Assembly: GCA_004297445.1 (NCBI GenBank)
Contig: SCUK01000023.1
Coordinates: forward strand, 1-55,032
DNA length: 55,032 nt
Source of the DNA: Anaerolineae bacterium
GTDB lineage: Bacteria; Chloroflexota; Anaerolineae; Anaerolineales; UBA11579
Reading direction: 5' to 3'
In this document: positions 19,175 to 27,018 of the stretch, in pieces
Layout of the letters: each line of letters begins with the position of its first letter
Numbering within the stretch: the stretch's first letter is position 1
The notes under the pieces: generated by a model
Database searches by the model: none
The model's input: the letters and a program-made list of their open reading frames with translations, nothing else
What the model was told of the DNA's origin: nothing
Program-made: the position numbers and the translations under genes

Positions 19175-19204
19175 AAAAGACGCCCGGACTCCCGGGCGTC
19201 TTTT
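19175..19204 (+). terminator. Intrinsic terminator of the ribosomal-protein operon
   Basis: Perfect 13-bp stem (AAAAGACGCCCGG, loop ACTC, CCGGGCGTCTTTT) 16 bp after the rpmE stop. Confidence 0.95.
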
Positions 19205-19292
19205 GCTTTAGTCTGGCGTATCGGGTAAACTTGCGCTTACCACGGCAGTTCGCATCGCTCAGTCTAATCCTGACAAGGACATCGCTCGCACT

Positions 19293-19865
19293 ATGAATCA
19301 CCAACACGGCTCTGTGGAAGTCATTACCGGTTCAATGTTTTGCGGCAAAACTGATGAAATGATTCGCCGCCTGCGTCGCGCCATCATTGCCCGCAAAAAA
19401 GTTCAAGTCTTCAAACACGCTTTTGACAACCGCTACGATGAGGTCAAGGTCGTCTCCCACGCGGGCACTTCGCTGGACGCCATCCCCGTCAGCAACACCG
19501 CCGAAATTCGCGCCAAACTCGAATCGGATACCACCGTCATCGGCATAGACGAGGCTCAGTTTCTGGACGACGACATCATTCCCTTCGTCAACGAACTGAC
19601 GCAGCGCAACATTCGCGTCATCATCGGCGGTCTGGATACTGACTTTCGCGCCGAACCCTTCGGCCCCATGCCCCATCTCATTGCCCAGGCCGAGCAGGTC
19701 GACAAGCTTCAGGCCATTTGCATGGTCTGCGGTGAACCTGCTTCCCGCACTCAGCGTCTCGTCAATGGAAAGCCCGCCAACTACAATGACCCCGTCGTCA
19801 TCGTCGGTGCCGCCGAACTATACGAAGCCCGCTGTCGCAAGTGCCACGACGTTCCGCGCGATTGA
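19293..19865 (+). CDS. tdk: Thymidine kinase
   Basis: A 190-residue type II thymidine kinase that phosphorylates thymidine to dTMP in salvage. The P-loop is GSMFCGKT at residues ~13-20, the Walker B/lid region is [12 protein letters not shown], and the C-terminal zinc site is formed by CMVC and CRKC. The length is typical. Three bases separate it from hpt, so tdk and hpt form a salvage operon, with cca 105 bp further on. Confidence 0.95.
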   Translation: MNHQHGSVEVITGSMFCGKTDEMIRRLRRAIIARKKVQVFKHAFDNRYDEVKVVSHAGTSLDAIPVSNTAEIRAKLESDTTVIGIDEAQFLDDDIIPFVNELTQRNIRVIIGGLDTDFRAEPFGPMPHLIAQAEQVDKLQAICMVCGEPASRTQRLVNGKPANYNDPVVIVGAAELYEARCRKCHDVPRD

Positions 19866-19868
19866 CCC

Positions 19869-20441
19869 ATGACCCACGAGTCCACAGATTATCAGCGCTT
19901 CCTTGCTGAAATCCTCATCGATGAAGCCGCGCTCAAAGCGCGCATCGCATCCCTCGGCGCTGAAATCACCCGCGATTATCAGGGCGAAGACCTGCTCCTC
20001 ATCTGCATTCTGCGCGGCGGCGTGATGTTCCTAACCGACCTCATGCGCGCAATCCACACCCCCCACGGCATAGACTTTATGGCCGTTTCATCTTACGGCG
20101 TGGGCGCCCGCAACACCAGCGGCCAGGTTCGCATCACGCTAGACCTCAACACCGACATCCGCAATCGCCATGTCATCCTCGTAGAAGACATCGTGGATAG
20201 CGGCCACACCATCGCCTCCGTTCTGGATATGCTCACCACCCGCCAGCCGAAGAGCCTGAAAGTCTGCACCCTGTTGAACAAAGCCAGTCGCCGCGAAGTC
20301 GTCGTGCCCATTCATTACGTCGGTTTTGATATCGAAGATAAGTTTGTATTTGGTTATGGCCTGGATCTGGATGAGCTTTACCGAAATCTGCCATTTATTG
20401 GCGTGGTCGACCCTGCTCGCTACACCCCGCCGCAACACTGA
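19869..20441 (+). CDS. hpt: Hypoxanthine phosphoribosyltransferase
   Basis: A 190-residue enzyme converting hypoxanthine/guanine and PRPP to IMP/GMP. The PRPP-binding motif is VILVEDIVDSGHT near residue 100. LLICILRGGVMFLTDLMR and VGFDIEDKFVFGYGLDLDELYRNLP (positions ~38 and ~157) are characteristic of bacterial HPRT. Start by position just after tdk. Confidence 0.95.
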   Translation: MTHESTDYQRFLAEILIDEAALKARIASLGAEITRDYQGEDLLLICILRGGVMFLTDLMRAIHTPHGIDFMAVSSYGVGARNTSGQVRITLDLNTDIRNRHVILVEDIVDSGHTIASVLDMLTTRQPKSLKVCTLLNKASRREVVVPIHYVGFDIEDKFVFGYGLDLDELYRNLPFIGVVDPARYTPPQH

Positions 20442-20546
20442 CGCATCGGCCAAGTAGTCTTGGCGGTTCTTCGAGAACGAGCATGCCGGAGTTTCAAGTC
20501 GTCCGTCTCAAGAGACTATCTGTGGGCTACCTGGGAGCGCGGTAAA

Positions 20547-22187
20547 ATGAAAGAAACCGAAGCGCTGTCCGCCTACCGCGGCCGCTGGATTGCCCAAATC
20601 CGGGGACAGGTAGTGGCGCATGGGGGAACGCCAGAGCAGGCCCGAGCCGCAGCGCTTGAGAACCGTCCCAAAGAAAGACCGGAAGTGACCTTCGTGGCTA
20701 CGCAACATCCGCTTGTCTTCACCCCTATCCTGGAAAGAGTGCAGTCGGTGATCCCGGAGTCAGCCGGCGTCTATCTCGTCGGCGGCGCCGTGCGCGATGC
20801 CCTTCTTCAATCCGCCAGCAAAGACCTGGACTTCGCCGTCCCCAAGGGAGCCCTGAAACTTGCTCGCAAAGTGGCGGACAAACTCAACGGCGCATTCTAC
20901 AAGCTGGATGAGGAGCACGAAACCGGCCGCGTTGTGCTCATGGAGCCGGATGGTTCACGCTATGAACTGGACTTTGCTGTTTTCCGCGGGGATTCCCTGG
21001 ACGCCGACCTGAACGGCCGCGACTTCACCGTAAACGCCCTGGCCGTCCCCCTCCACCACCCACAGGAAATCCATGATCCCCTCGGTGGCATGAACGACCT
21101 GATTCACAAACGCCTCAAAGCCTGCTCACCGGACAGCCTTCAGGACGACCCCGTTCGCTGCTTGCGCGCCGTCCGCCTCGCCACTGCATTTGGCCTCCAG
21201 ATCGAAGCCGCCACCCGCGGCATGATGAAGAAAGCCGCCCCCGGCCTGCAGGAAACGTCCGCTGAACGCGTGCGAGATGAACTCTTCAAAATCCTCAGCC
21301 TCCATAAAGTCGCCGCCTCCATCCGCGCCCTCGACCTGCTCGGCATCCTTCCCGAGGTCCTCCCCGAACTCAGTGACCTTAAAGGCGTTACCCAATCATC
21401 GCCCCACATCTATGATGCCTGGGAGCACACGCTGAAAGTCGTTCAGGCGCTGGAAGACACTCTTTCAAACTTGGATTTGGACTATCCGGACGAAGGCGCC
21501 GGTAACCTTTTGGCGGGTCTCATCGTCCTGCACCTCGGCCGCTACCGCCAACACATCACCGATCACCTGAACACGCCCCTTACCACCGACCGGCCCTATC
21601 GCCCATTGCTGATGCTCGCCGCCCTCTTCCATGACACGGGCAAACCACATACGCGCTCCGTGGAAGAGGACGGCCGCATTCGCTTTCTCGGTCATGAGCA
21701 AGTCAGTGTCGAGCTCGCTGAAGGTCGCGGCATACTCCTCCACCTGAGCAACCACGAGATTGACCGCCTAAAAGTCGTCATCGCAAACCACATGCGCCCC
21801 AACCAGTTGGGACGGGAGGCCACCTCGCCCTCGCGCCGCGCCGTATACCGCTTCTTCCGCGATACCGGCCCTGCTGGAGTTGACAACGTCCTCCTTTCCA
21901 TCGCCGACCAGATTGGCATGCACGGCCCTACCCTGGACCAGGAAGCCTTCGCCCACCACCTGGAGACCATGCGCGCCCTTCTTGAAGCCTGGTGGGAACG
22001 CCCGGAAGAGGTCCGCCCGCCCCTGCTGGTGGACGGCAACGACCTGATGCGCGAATTCAAACTTCAACCCGGCCCCCACATTGGCGAATTGTTGGATGTC
22101 ATCCGCGAAGCCCAGGCTGTCGGCGAAGTCAAGACCAAGGGCGACGCCTACAAGCTCATCGAAGACCTGCTGACAAAGTCCGACTGA
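20547..22187 (+). CDS. cca: CCA tRNA nucleotidyltransferase / poly(A) polymerase family with HD domain
   Basis: A 546-residue protein. Residues ~1-55 are an extra N-terminal segment not needed in the family (SAYRGRWIAQIRGQVVAHGG). The nucleotidyltransferase head starts near residue 75 with LVGGAVRDALL and the catalytic DLD of SKDLDFAV; the RDFTVNALAV motif follows. The neck and RNA-binding region precede an HD domain with LFHDTGKP. It adds or repairs the 3' CCA of tRNAs; the HD domain may add phosphohydrolase activity. GGGAG nine bases before the ATG at 20547 supports this start. The tRNA-Gln in this window already encodes its CCA, so the enzyme may act in repair for that tRNA. Confidence 0.88.
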   Translation: MKETEALSAYRGRWIAQIRGQVVAHGGTPEQARAAALENRPKERPEVTFVATQHPLVFTPILERVQSVIPESAGVYLVGGAVRDALLQSASKDLDFAVPKGALKLARKVADKLNGAFYKLDEEHETGRVVLMEPDGSRYELDFAVFRGDSLDADLNGRDFTVNALAVPLHHPQEIHDPLGGMNDLIHKRLKACSPDSLQDDPVRCLRAVRLATAFGLQIEAATRGMMKKAAPGLQETSAERVRDELFKILSLHKVAASIRALDLLGILPEVLPELSDLKGVTQSSPHIYDAWEHTLKVVQALEDTLSNLDLDYPDEGAGNLLAGLIVLHLGRYRQHITDHLNTPLTTDRPYRPLLMLAALFHDTGKPHTRSVEEDGRIRFLGHEQVSVELAEGRGILLHLSNHEIDRLKVVIANHMRPNQLGREATSPSRRAVYRFFRDTGPAGVDNVLLSIADQIGMHGPTLDQEAFAHHLETMRALLEAWWERPEEVRPPLLVDGNDLMREFKLQPGPHIGELLDVIREAQAVGEVKTKGDAYKLIEDLLTKSD

Positions 22188-22357
22188 TAAACTTTCCCAC
22201 CGTACCGGCGGCCCCTGTGACCGCCTGTCCACAAAAATCCACACCTTGAACGGACAGGGGCGCCCTGTCGCGCCCTTCCTTTACCACTCGACATTATTGA
22301 ACTACTGGACACCAGCGCTTCCGCACTTCTCCACTTCCGCACTTCCTTACCAATTCA

Positions 22358-22813
22358 TCACAGTTGGCACAACGCCAGCATCTCCCCGCCGTACTCTTCC
22401 TTGATTCCCACCTCCACAAACCCCACGCTTGCATACAGCCTCTGCGCCACGGAGTTGCTCGGCACGTAAGACAGCCCCGCTTGCTTGTATTTACCTTCTT
22501 TCCGCCATCCATCCAGTAGAGCTTGCATCGCTGCCTTGCCATAGCCTTTCTTCTGGTGGTCAGCGCCGATCATGAATCGAAGGATGGCAATCGTATCCGG
22601 CCCCACTTCGTCAGTCTCAATCGTCAGGACAAACCCAACCATTGTTTCGCCGTCAAAAATTCCCATCGGCAGGGGGTTCTGCCAATCCGCCTCATAGCAG
22701 GCCTGCACCAAAGATCTGCAGTTACTGGCCACAAAATTCTCCTGCCCCGGTCCCACTTCCAGCCGGACCGCCGCCACATAGTTCTCCGATGTTATTTGTC
22801 TGAACGTCACCAT
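22358..22813 (-). CDS. GNAT-family N-acetyltransferase
   Basis: A 151-residue GNAT protein (VTFRQITSENYVAAVRLEV). The acetyl-CoA-binding motif A is RFMIGADHQKKGYGKAAMQAL, and motif B resembles SYVPSNSVAQRLYASVGFVEVG. The overall pattern is like spermidine/diamine acetyltransferases (Blt/SpeG-like), but the substrate is not certain. GGAAGAG six bases before the ATG at 22813 fixes the start. It diverges from feoB. Confidence 0.82.
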   Translation of the reverse strand: MVTFRQITSENYVAAVRLEVGPGQENFVASNCRSLVQACYEADWQNPLPMGIFDGETMVGFVLTIETDEVGPDTIAILRFMIGADHQKKGYGKAAMQALLDGWRKEGKYKQAGLSYVPSNSVAQRLYASVGFVEVGIKEEYGGEMLALCQL

Positions 22814-22849
22814 TTCTCTTCCTTTCCTCAATCCTGGAATTTCCAGAAC

Positions 22850-22857
22850 ATACCATA
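22850..22857 (-). promoter_or_regulatory. TATGGTAT motif upstream of the acetyltransferase
   Basis: On the minus strand, 36 bases before the ATG at 22813, the same distance as the other copies of this octamer. Candidate -10 element. Confidence 0.35.
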
Positions 22858-22891
22858 TAAGGGCATCCGTCCCCTTTATCTCGGTACCTCT

Positions 22892-22910
22892 GTAAATGGA
22901 ACTAATTTAC
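22892..22910. promoter_or_regulatory. Interrupted palindrome upstream of feoB, candidate metal-regulator operator
   Basis: GTAAAT and ATTTAC flank a seven-base centre in the acetyltransferase-feoB gap. Size (19 bp) and AT-rich arms resemble Fur/DtxR-type operators, though it does not match either consensus well. Confidence 0.35.
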
Positions 22911-23008
22911 CCAAAAAGGTAATCTTAATCTGCACCAAAGTGCCGGCCGCCAAAACCGAAGAGCACACCTGTAACCATTACCTTGGCCGCCCCATCTGGG
23001 AGATTGCA

Positions 23009-24970
23009 TTGACTCCAGCCACTGCACAATCGGCCGCCAGTCGCGGCACAATTGCTCTCGTCGGTCATTCAAATGTCGGCAAATCGGCGCTGTTTCAGAA
23101 ACTCACGGGCGTCCGCGCCATGGTATCCAACTATCCAGGCACCACCGTTGAAATCACTCGCGGCGCGCTCACCGGAAACCATGCCATCACCCTCTTGGAC
23201 ACGCCCGGCGTCATCACCCTGCCTGCTAACAGCGAAGATGAACGCATCACCGAGAAAGTCCTGCTCGCTGAGCGTCTCCAATCTGCGGTGCAGGTCGGGG
23301 ACGCCAAGAACCTCCCCCGTACCCTTTCCCTCACGCTCCTGCTCATGGAATTGGGCCTCCCAATGGCTCTCGTCCTTAACATGATGGACGAAGCCATCGA
23401 AAGAGGATCGAGCATCGACCACGCCCTGCTTGGCAAGATACTCGGCATCCCGGTGGTCCCCACCGCTGCCGTGCACGGCCATGGTCTGGATGCGCTTCCC
23501 GGCGCATTCCTGGCAGCGCAGCGACCAAAGTCCGCGCTCGCGCTTCCAGACAAGTGGGAAGTAGCGTTAACGGCTATTGAATCCCTAATGCCCGAAACCA
23601 CCGTCTCCCGACGTGGCCTTGCCCTCCTGTTCCTCGCCCATGATGGCGTGGCCGAGGAGTACCTCGTCGAGCGTATGCCGTTTGAGCAGTTGGCGAAGGC
23701 CCAGGACGTGCGCGCCCGTCTTCAGGGTCATTCCCCGGAGTCGCTGGCCTCCGTCCTCCAGTCCTTCCGCTGGCAGCAGGCTGAAAACATCACAGCCAGG
23801 GTTCTCCAAAACGCCCCTGCCGGTCGCCTCGTGTCTCGCTCGCGTCTGGCACAGCTTACCGTCCACCCGGTCTGGGGCCTGTTCCTCTTGGCACTCGCCC
23901 TTGTGGCCGTCTTCTGGTTTGTCGGTGTGGTCGGCGCGCAATGGCTCGTTGGCCTGTTGGAGGTTTCGCTCTTCGGCGAGATTATTAATCCGGCCCTCGC
24001 GTCATGGGTGGCATCGTTCGCAGGCAAGGGCTGGCTCTATGACCTGCTGGTTGGCCCGTACGGCCTCTGGACGATGGGCATCACCTATGCCGTCGCCCTC
24101 ATCCTTCCCATCGTCACCACCTTTTTCCTTGCCTTCGGCGTCCTCGAGGACTCCGGCTATCTCCCTCGCCTTGCCGTTCTCAGCAACCGCTGGTTCAGTT
24201 GGCTGGGTTTGAACGGCAAAGCCGTCCTGCCCATGGTGCTCGGCCTGGGCTGCGTGACGATGGCCACCGTCACCACCCGCACCCTGGAGACTCGCCGCGA
24301 GCGCTTTCTCGTCACCCTGCTGTTAGCCCTGGCGGTCCCCTGCTCGGCCCAACTGGGAGTCGTCATGGGGCTGCTGGCTGGCACATCTGCGCTCGCCGTG
24401 CTCATCTGGTCGTTCGTCATCCTCGCAACTTTGTTCGCCGTTGGCTATCTCGCCGCCCGTCTCTCTCCGGGTGAACGCCAACCACTGGTGCTCGAATTGC
24501 CGCCCTTCCGTTGGCCACTCCCCGGTGCAATTCTGGTCAAGACCGCCGCCCGTCTCGAATGGTATATGAAAGAAGTGCTCCCGCTGTTCCTGTTGGGCGC
24601 GCTGGTCATGTTCCTGTTGGACCGAACCGGGGGGCTGGCCCTCTTGGTCAGGGCCGCTGAGCCACTCACCGTCGGTTGGCTGGGGCTTCCCGCCGCTGCC
24701 GCGCCGGCCTTCGTCCTCGGTTTCATGCGCCGGGACTTCGGCGCCACCGGTTTCTTCCTTCTCAGCGCCTCCGGCGTTCTCTCCCCAACCCAGACCGTCG
24801 TAGCAATGGTCACCATCACGCTGTTCATTCCCTGCATTGCTACCGTCATGATGATTGCGAAAGAATACGGCAACAAGATTGCCGTCAGTATGGTAGCGCT
24901 TATTTTCCCCCTTGCCTTCTTTGTCGGCGGTCTGCTCAATCATCTCTTGCTATGGATAGGGAATATCTGA
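23009..24970 (+). CDS. feoB: FeoB ferrous iron transporter
   Basis: A 653-residue membrane GTPase for Fe(II) uptake. The N-terminal G domain shows G1 GHSNVGKSA (normally GNPNVGKST), G2-region NYPGTTVE, G3 DTPG and G4 NMMD. After a helical linker the protein has ~8 membrane helices with two Gate domains (LPRLAVLSNR; VLPMVLGLGCVTMATVTTR; DFGATGFFLL). I choose the TTG at 23009 because GGGAG lies six bases upstream; an in-frame GTG at 22940 would add a 23-residue segment containing Cys and His but lacks a ribosome-binding site. It overlaps feoA by one base. The small size of the N-terminal region before G1 is normal. Confidence 0.88.
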   Translation: MTPATAQSAASRGTIALVGHSNVGKSALFQKLTGVRAMVSNYPGTTVEITRGALTGNHAITLLDTPGVITLPANSEDERITEKVLLAERLQSAVQVGDAKNLPRTLSLTLLLMELGLPMALVLNMMDEAIERGSSIDHALLGKILGIPVVPTAAVHGHGLDALPGAFLAAQRPKSALALPDKWEVALTAIESLMPETTVSRRGLALLFLAHDGVAEEYLVERMPFEQLAKAQDVRARLQGHSPESLASVLQSFRWQQAENITARVLQNAPAGRLVSRSRLAQLTVHPVWGLFLLALALVAVFWFVGVVGAQWLVGLLEVSLFGEIINPALASWVASFAGKGWLYDLLVGPYGLWTMGITYAVALILPIVTTFFLAFGVLEDSGYLPRLAVLSNRWFSWLGLNGKAVLPMVLGLGCVTMATVTTRTLETRRERFLVTLLLALAVPCSAQLGVVMGLLAGTSALAVLIWSFVILATLFAVGYLAARLSPGERQPLVLELPPFRWPLPGAILVKTAARLEWYMKEVLPLFLLGALVMFLLDRTGGLALLVRAAEPLTVGWLGLPAAAAPAFVLGFMRRDFGATGFFLLSASGVLSPTQTVVAMVTITLFIPCIATVMMIAKEYGNKIAVSMVALIFPLAFFVGGLLNHLLLWIGNI

Positions 24971-25455
24971 TGACCCAATCGCACACCTGCCCACTTTGCG
25001 GCTATCGCTTCACCGACTCCGCCATGTCGGCATGTGCGACCTGTCCGCTCAACGCCGGCTGCAAGCTCATCTGCTGCCCCAATTGTGGCTACCAGCAACC
25101 AGACCTGAAGACATCGCGCCTGGCCAGGTGGCTTGGCCGCTGGTTCAAAACTGAAAGGCCACAAGCCCCGGTAGTGGCTTGCGAACTTTCCGCCATCTGC
25201 ACCCTCGCGGAGTGTGACCCCCATCAGCCTGCCTGCATCCGCGCGTTTCGCCCGGGCATCTCCGCGCCACGCCGCGAATCGCTCAATGCCTTTGGCCTGC
25301 TGCCCGGCCGCCCGGTCATGGTACTCCAGCAATCCCCGCTCACCGTCGTCCAGGTCGGCGCGGCAGAACTCGCCCTGGAAACCGACCTTGCCAGTCTCAT
25401 TGAAGTTGACCGGGGTCCGGCCGCATCAGACCCCACCTCGCTGTCAGAGGATTAA
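24970..25455 (+). CDS. feoA: FeoA-domain protein with N-terminal Cys-rich metal-binding domain
   Basis: A 161-residue protein. Residues 1-40 hold four Cys clusters (CPLCGYRF, CATCP, CKLICCPNCGY) that look like zinc-ribbon or iron-binding knuckles. A second set of Cys lies in CELSAICTLAECDPHQPAC. The C-terminal ~65 residues (RESLNAFGLLPGRPVMVLQQ ... ALETDLASLIEV) are a FeoA SH3-like domain. The ATG overlaps the feoB stop (TGATG), so FeoA and FeoB are produced together. The Cys-rich part may sense iron or redox state like FeoC; this is inferred. Confidence 0.8.
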   Translation: MTQSHTCPLCGYRFTDSAMSACATCPLNAGCKLICCPNCGYQQPDLKTSRLARWLGRWFKTERPQAPVVACELSAICTLAECDPHQPACIRAFRPGISAPRRESLNAFGLLPGRPVMVLQQSPLTVVQVGAAELALETDLASLIEVDRGPAASDPTSLSED

Positions 25456-25489
25456 CGGACGATAATCGTTCGCCGCCCGGCGCGGCCCA

Positions 25490-25497
25490 TATGGTAT
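25490..25497 (+). promoter_or_regulatory. TATGGTAT motif upstream of the CBM48 gene
   Basis: Ends 39 bases before the ATG at 25537; candidate -10 element shared with other genes in the window. Confidence 0.35.
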
Positions 25498-25536
25498 TGT
25501 TGTTATAGCAAATTGTGTTTCCGCAGGAGAATCAAG

Positions 25537-25854
25537 ATGGTTAAACAGAAATTCATCAAGAGCCGCAAGGTCTACCAGTTAACCTTTGAAGTACCCCCCA
25601 GCGAACTCCCCGCCCCAGAGGTCAAAAGTTTGGTTGTCGCCGGAAGTTTCAACGGCTGGAGCCATTCCTCCCATCCCTTTAAGCAAACCAAATCTGGTCT
25701 CTTCAAGGCCACGGTGGAACTTGCCTCCCCCGGCCTCCACCACTACCGCTACCTGCTGAATGAGAAAATGTGGGTCAACGACTGGCACGCCGAATCCTAC
25801 GAAAGAAACGACCACGGCGAAGACAACTGCATCGTCAACGTCAGGGAAGCCTAG
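25537..25854 (+). CDS. Stand-alone CBM48 (glycogen-binding/isoamylase N-terminal) protein
   Basis: A 105-residue protein consisting almost only of a CBM48/AMPK-beta-like domain: VVAGSFNGWSHSSHPFKQT, then HHYRYLLNEKMWVNDWHAES. The Trp and Lys/Gln positions of the carbohydrate-binding face are retained. No enzyme domain is attached, unlike branching enzymes or isoamylases. An AGGAG site precedes the ATG at 25537. It probably binds glycogen-like glucans or serves as a regulatory subunit; partner unknown. Confidence 0.82.
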   Translation: MVKQKFIKSRKVYQLTFEVPPSELPAPEVKSLVVAGSFNGWSHSSHPFKQTKSGLFKATVELASPGLHHYRYLLNEKMWVNDWHAESYERNDHGEDNCIVNVREA

Positions 25855-25900
25855 AAAACACCGGGCCGGCAATGTCGGCCTGCCTCATCGTAGATCCGTA

Positions 25901-25922
25901 GGGGCGAAGCATGCTTCGCCCC
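25901..25922. terminator. Perfect 22-bp palindrome, bidirectional terminator or dispersed element
   Basis: GGGGCGAAGCA pairs perfectly with TGCTTCGCCCC, followed by ATTTTT, between convergent genes. Its GTAGGGGCG opening resembles the palindrome at 48462-48489, so it may be one copy of a dispersed palindromic family. Confidence 0.7.
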
Positions 25923-25931
25923 ATTTTTCCG

Positions 25932-26435
25932 TCAAGGCTCAAACATCATCTCAAGCCGGATATCCGTGTGCTCCCCGGTATCAAAATAGATCAGCCCCTT
26001 CTGCTCATAAATTAGCTCCCCGCAGCTCTCCACGTCATTTACCAGCGCGATTTCGTACTCATACCCGTCCAGTCCCTCCATATTTGCGTGCGGCAGTCCG
26101 GGGCACAACACCTGGTTGTTCGTCGGGATCGTCTGGCACACTCCGCTGCCCTTGTTGTTTGAATCTACCGCCCCAAACGGTCGCGTATTCCAGTACCAGG
26201 TGTACTGGTCATCCTCCGTCAACGCTTCTCCGGCAAAATCAAACGCCATGAACGTGGTCTGCGATGCTTCATCCACGTTCTCATACGGATTCTCAAAATC
26301 CGCCCCGGCCACATAGATTTCCGGCCCGCACGGCCGCGGCTGCGGCAGCAGGAAGTAGATGACCGCCAACCCCATGGCGCACACCAACATCGCCCATAGG
26401 ATGGCAAATCGCCTTTTGGACTTACCGCCCATCAA
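25932..26435 (-). CDS. Unknown single-pass membrane protein
   Basis: A 167-residue protein with a basic N-terminus (MMGGKSKRR) and one helix at ~10-30 (FAILWAMLVCAMGLAVIYFLL), then an extracytoplasmic acidic domain with six Cys. No known family is recognised. Its start overlaps the end of the zinc-ribbon gene 26422-26991 by 14 bases, so it is probably translated with it as the third gene of the first cassette. The second cassette lacks a counterpart. Confidence 0.65.
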   Translation of the reverse strand: MMGGKSKRRFAILWAMLVCAMGLAVIYFLLPQPRPCGPEIYVAGADFENPYENVDEASQTTFMAFDFAGEALTEDDQYTWYWNTRPFGAVDSNNKGSGVCQTIPTNNQVLCPGLPHANMEGLDGYEYEIALVNDVESCGELIYEQKGLIYFDTGEHTDIRLEMMFEP

Positions 26436-26991
26436 GATATTCTATCGGGTACACATCGTCCAGTCGCCGGCTCACCACCAGTCGCAAACCCTGCGCGCCA
26501 GCCCAGTCCTCCAGCACATAGTCCACCACATACACCGGCACACCATCCAGATACGCCGCCGAGACCGTCCTGTCTCCTCCCGCAAAACTCGGATACACCT
26601 CCTCAACGTAGTTCTGTGCCACCCCTGCCGCTTCAGCGGAGTACATCCCTATGAACGGAGTATAGGGTTCAATGAATCGTCCGTACCGTCCCCACACCAG
26701 GCTCGTCCCATATACCAGCAGGAAACCGACAAAAGCCCACACAACAAGCGTCAACCCGGCCGCGACGTTTGAAATCTCTTTCTCTTCTTTCGCGGGTTGC
26801 GCAGGGCTCGGAACCACGATGATCTGCGGTTGGGCAGCATATGGAGGGGGTGGCTGTGTCTGGTAAACCGGCTGCGTCTGGCTGGCCGCCCCGGCCTTCA
26901 GCGCGTGCCCGCAGTACGGGCAGATGCGCATCTTATCCGTCACCGTTTCCCCGCAATTGGTACAGACCAGTTCCTTAATATTTTCGCTCAT
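26422..26991 (-). CDS. Zinc-ribbon single-pass membrane protein, copy 1
   Basis: A 189-residue protein. Residues 7-30 are a zinc ribbon (Cys10, Cys13, Cys24, Cys27 in CTNC and CPYCGHALK). A Gln/Pro-rich linker (~35-65) follows, then one membrane helix (~73-98, ISNVAAGLTLVVWAFVGFLL), then an extracytoplasmic ~90-residue domain with VDYVLEDWAGAQGLRLVVSR. It is closely similar to 28744-29295 throughout. It lies 27 bp downstream of the pentapeptide-repeat gene and is probably in its operon. Function unknown; cytosolic zinc ribbon plus outer domain suggests signal transfer or assembly. Confidence 0.78.
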   Translation of the reverse strand: MSENIKELVCTNCGETVTDKMRICPYCGHALKAGAASQTQPVYQTQPPPPYAAQPQIIVVPSPAQPAKEEKEISNVAAGLTLVVWAFVGFLLVYGTSLVWGRYGRFIEPYTPFIGMYSAEAAGVAQNYVEEVYPSFAGGDRTVSAAYLDGVPVYVVDYVLEDWAGAQGLRLVVSRRLDDVYPIEYLDGR

Positions 26992-27018
26992 GGCAGTCCC
27001 TCGATCATTCTCGCCGCT

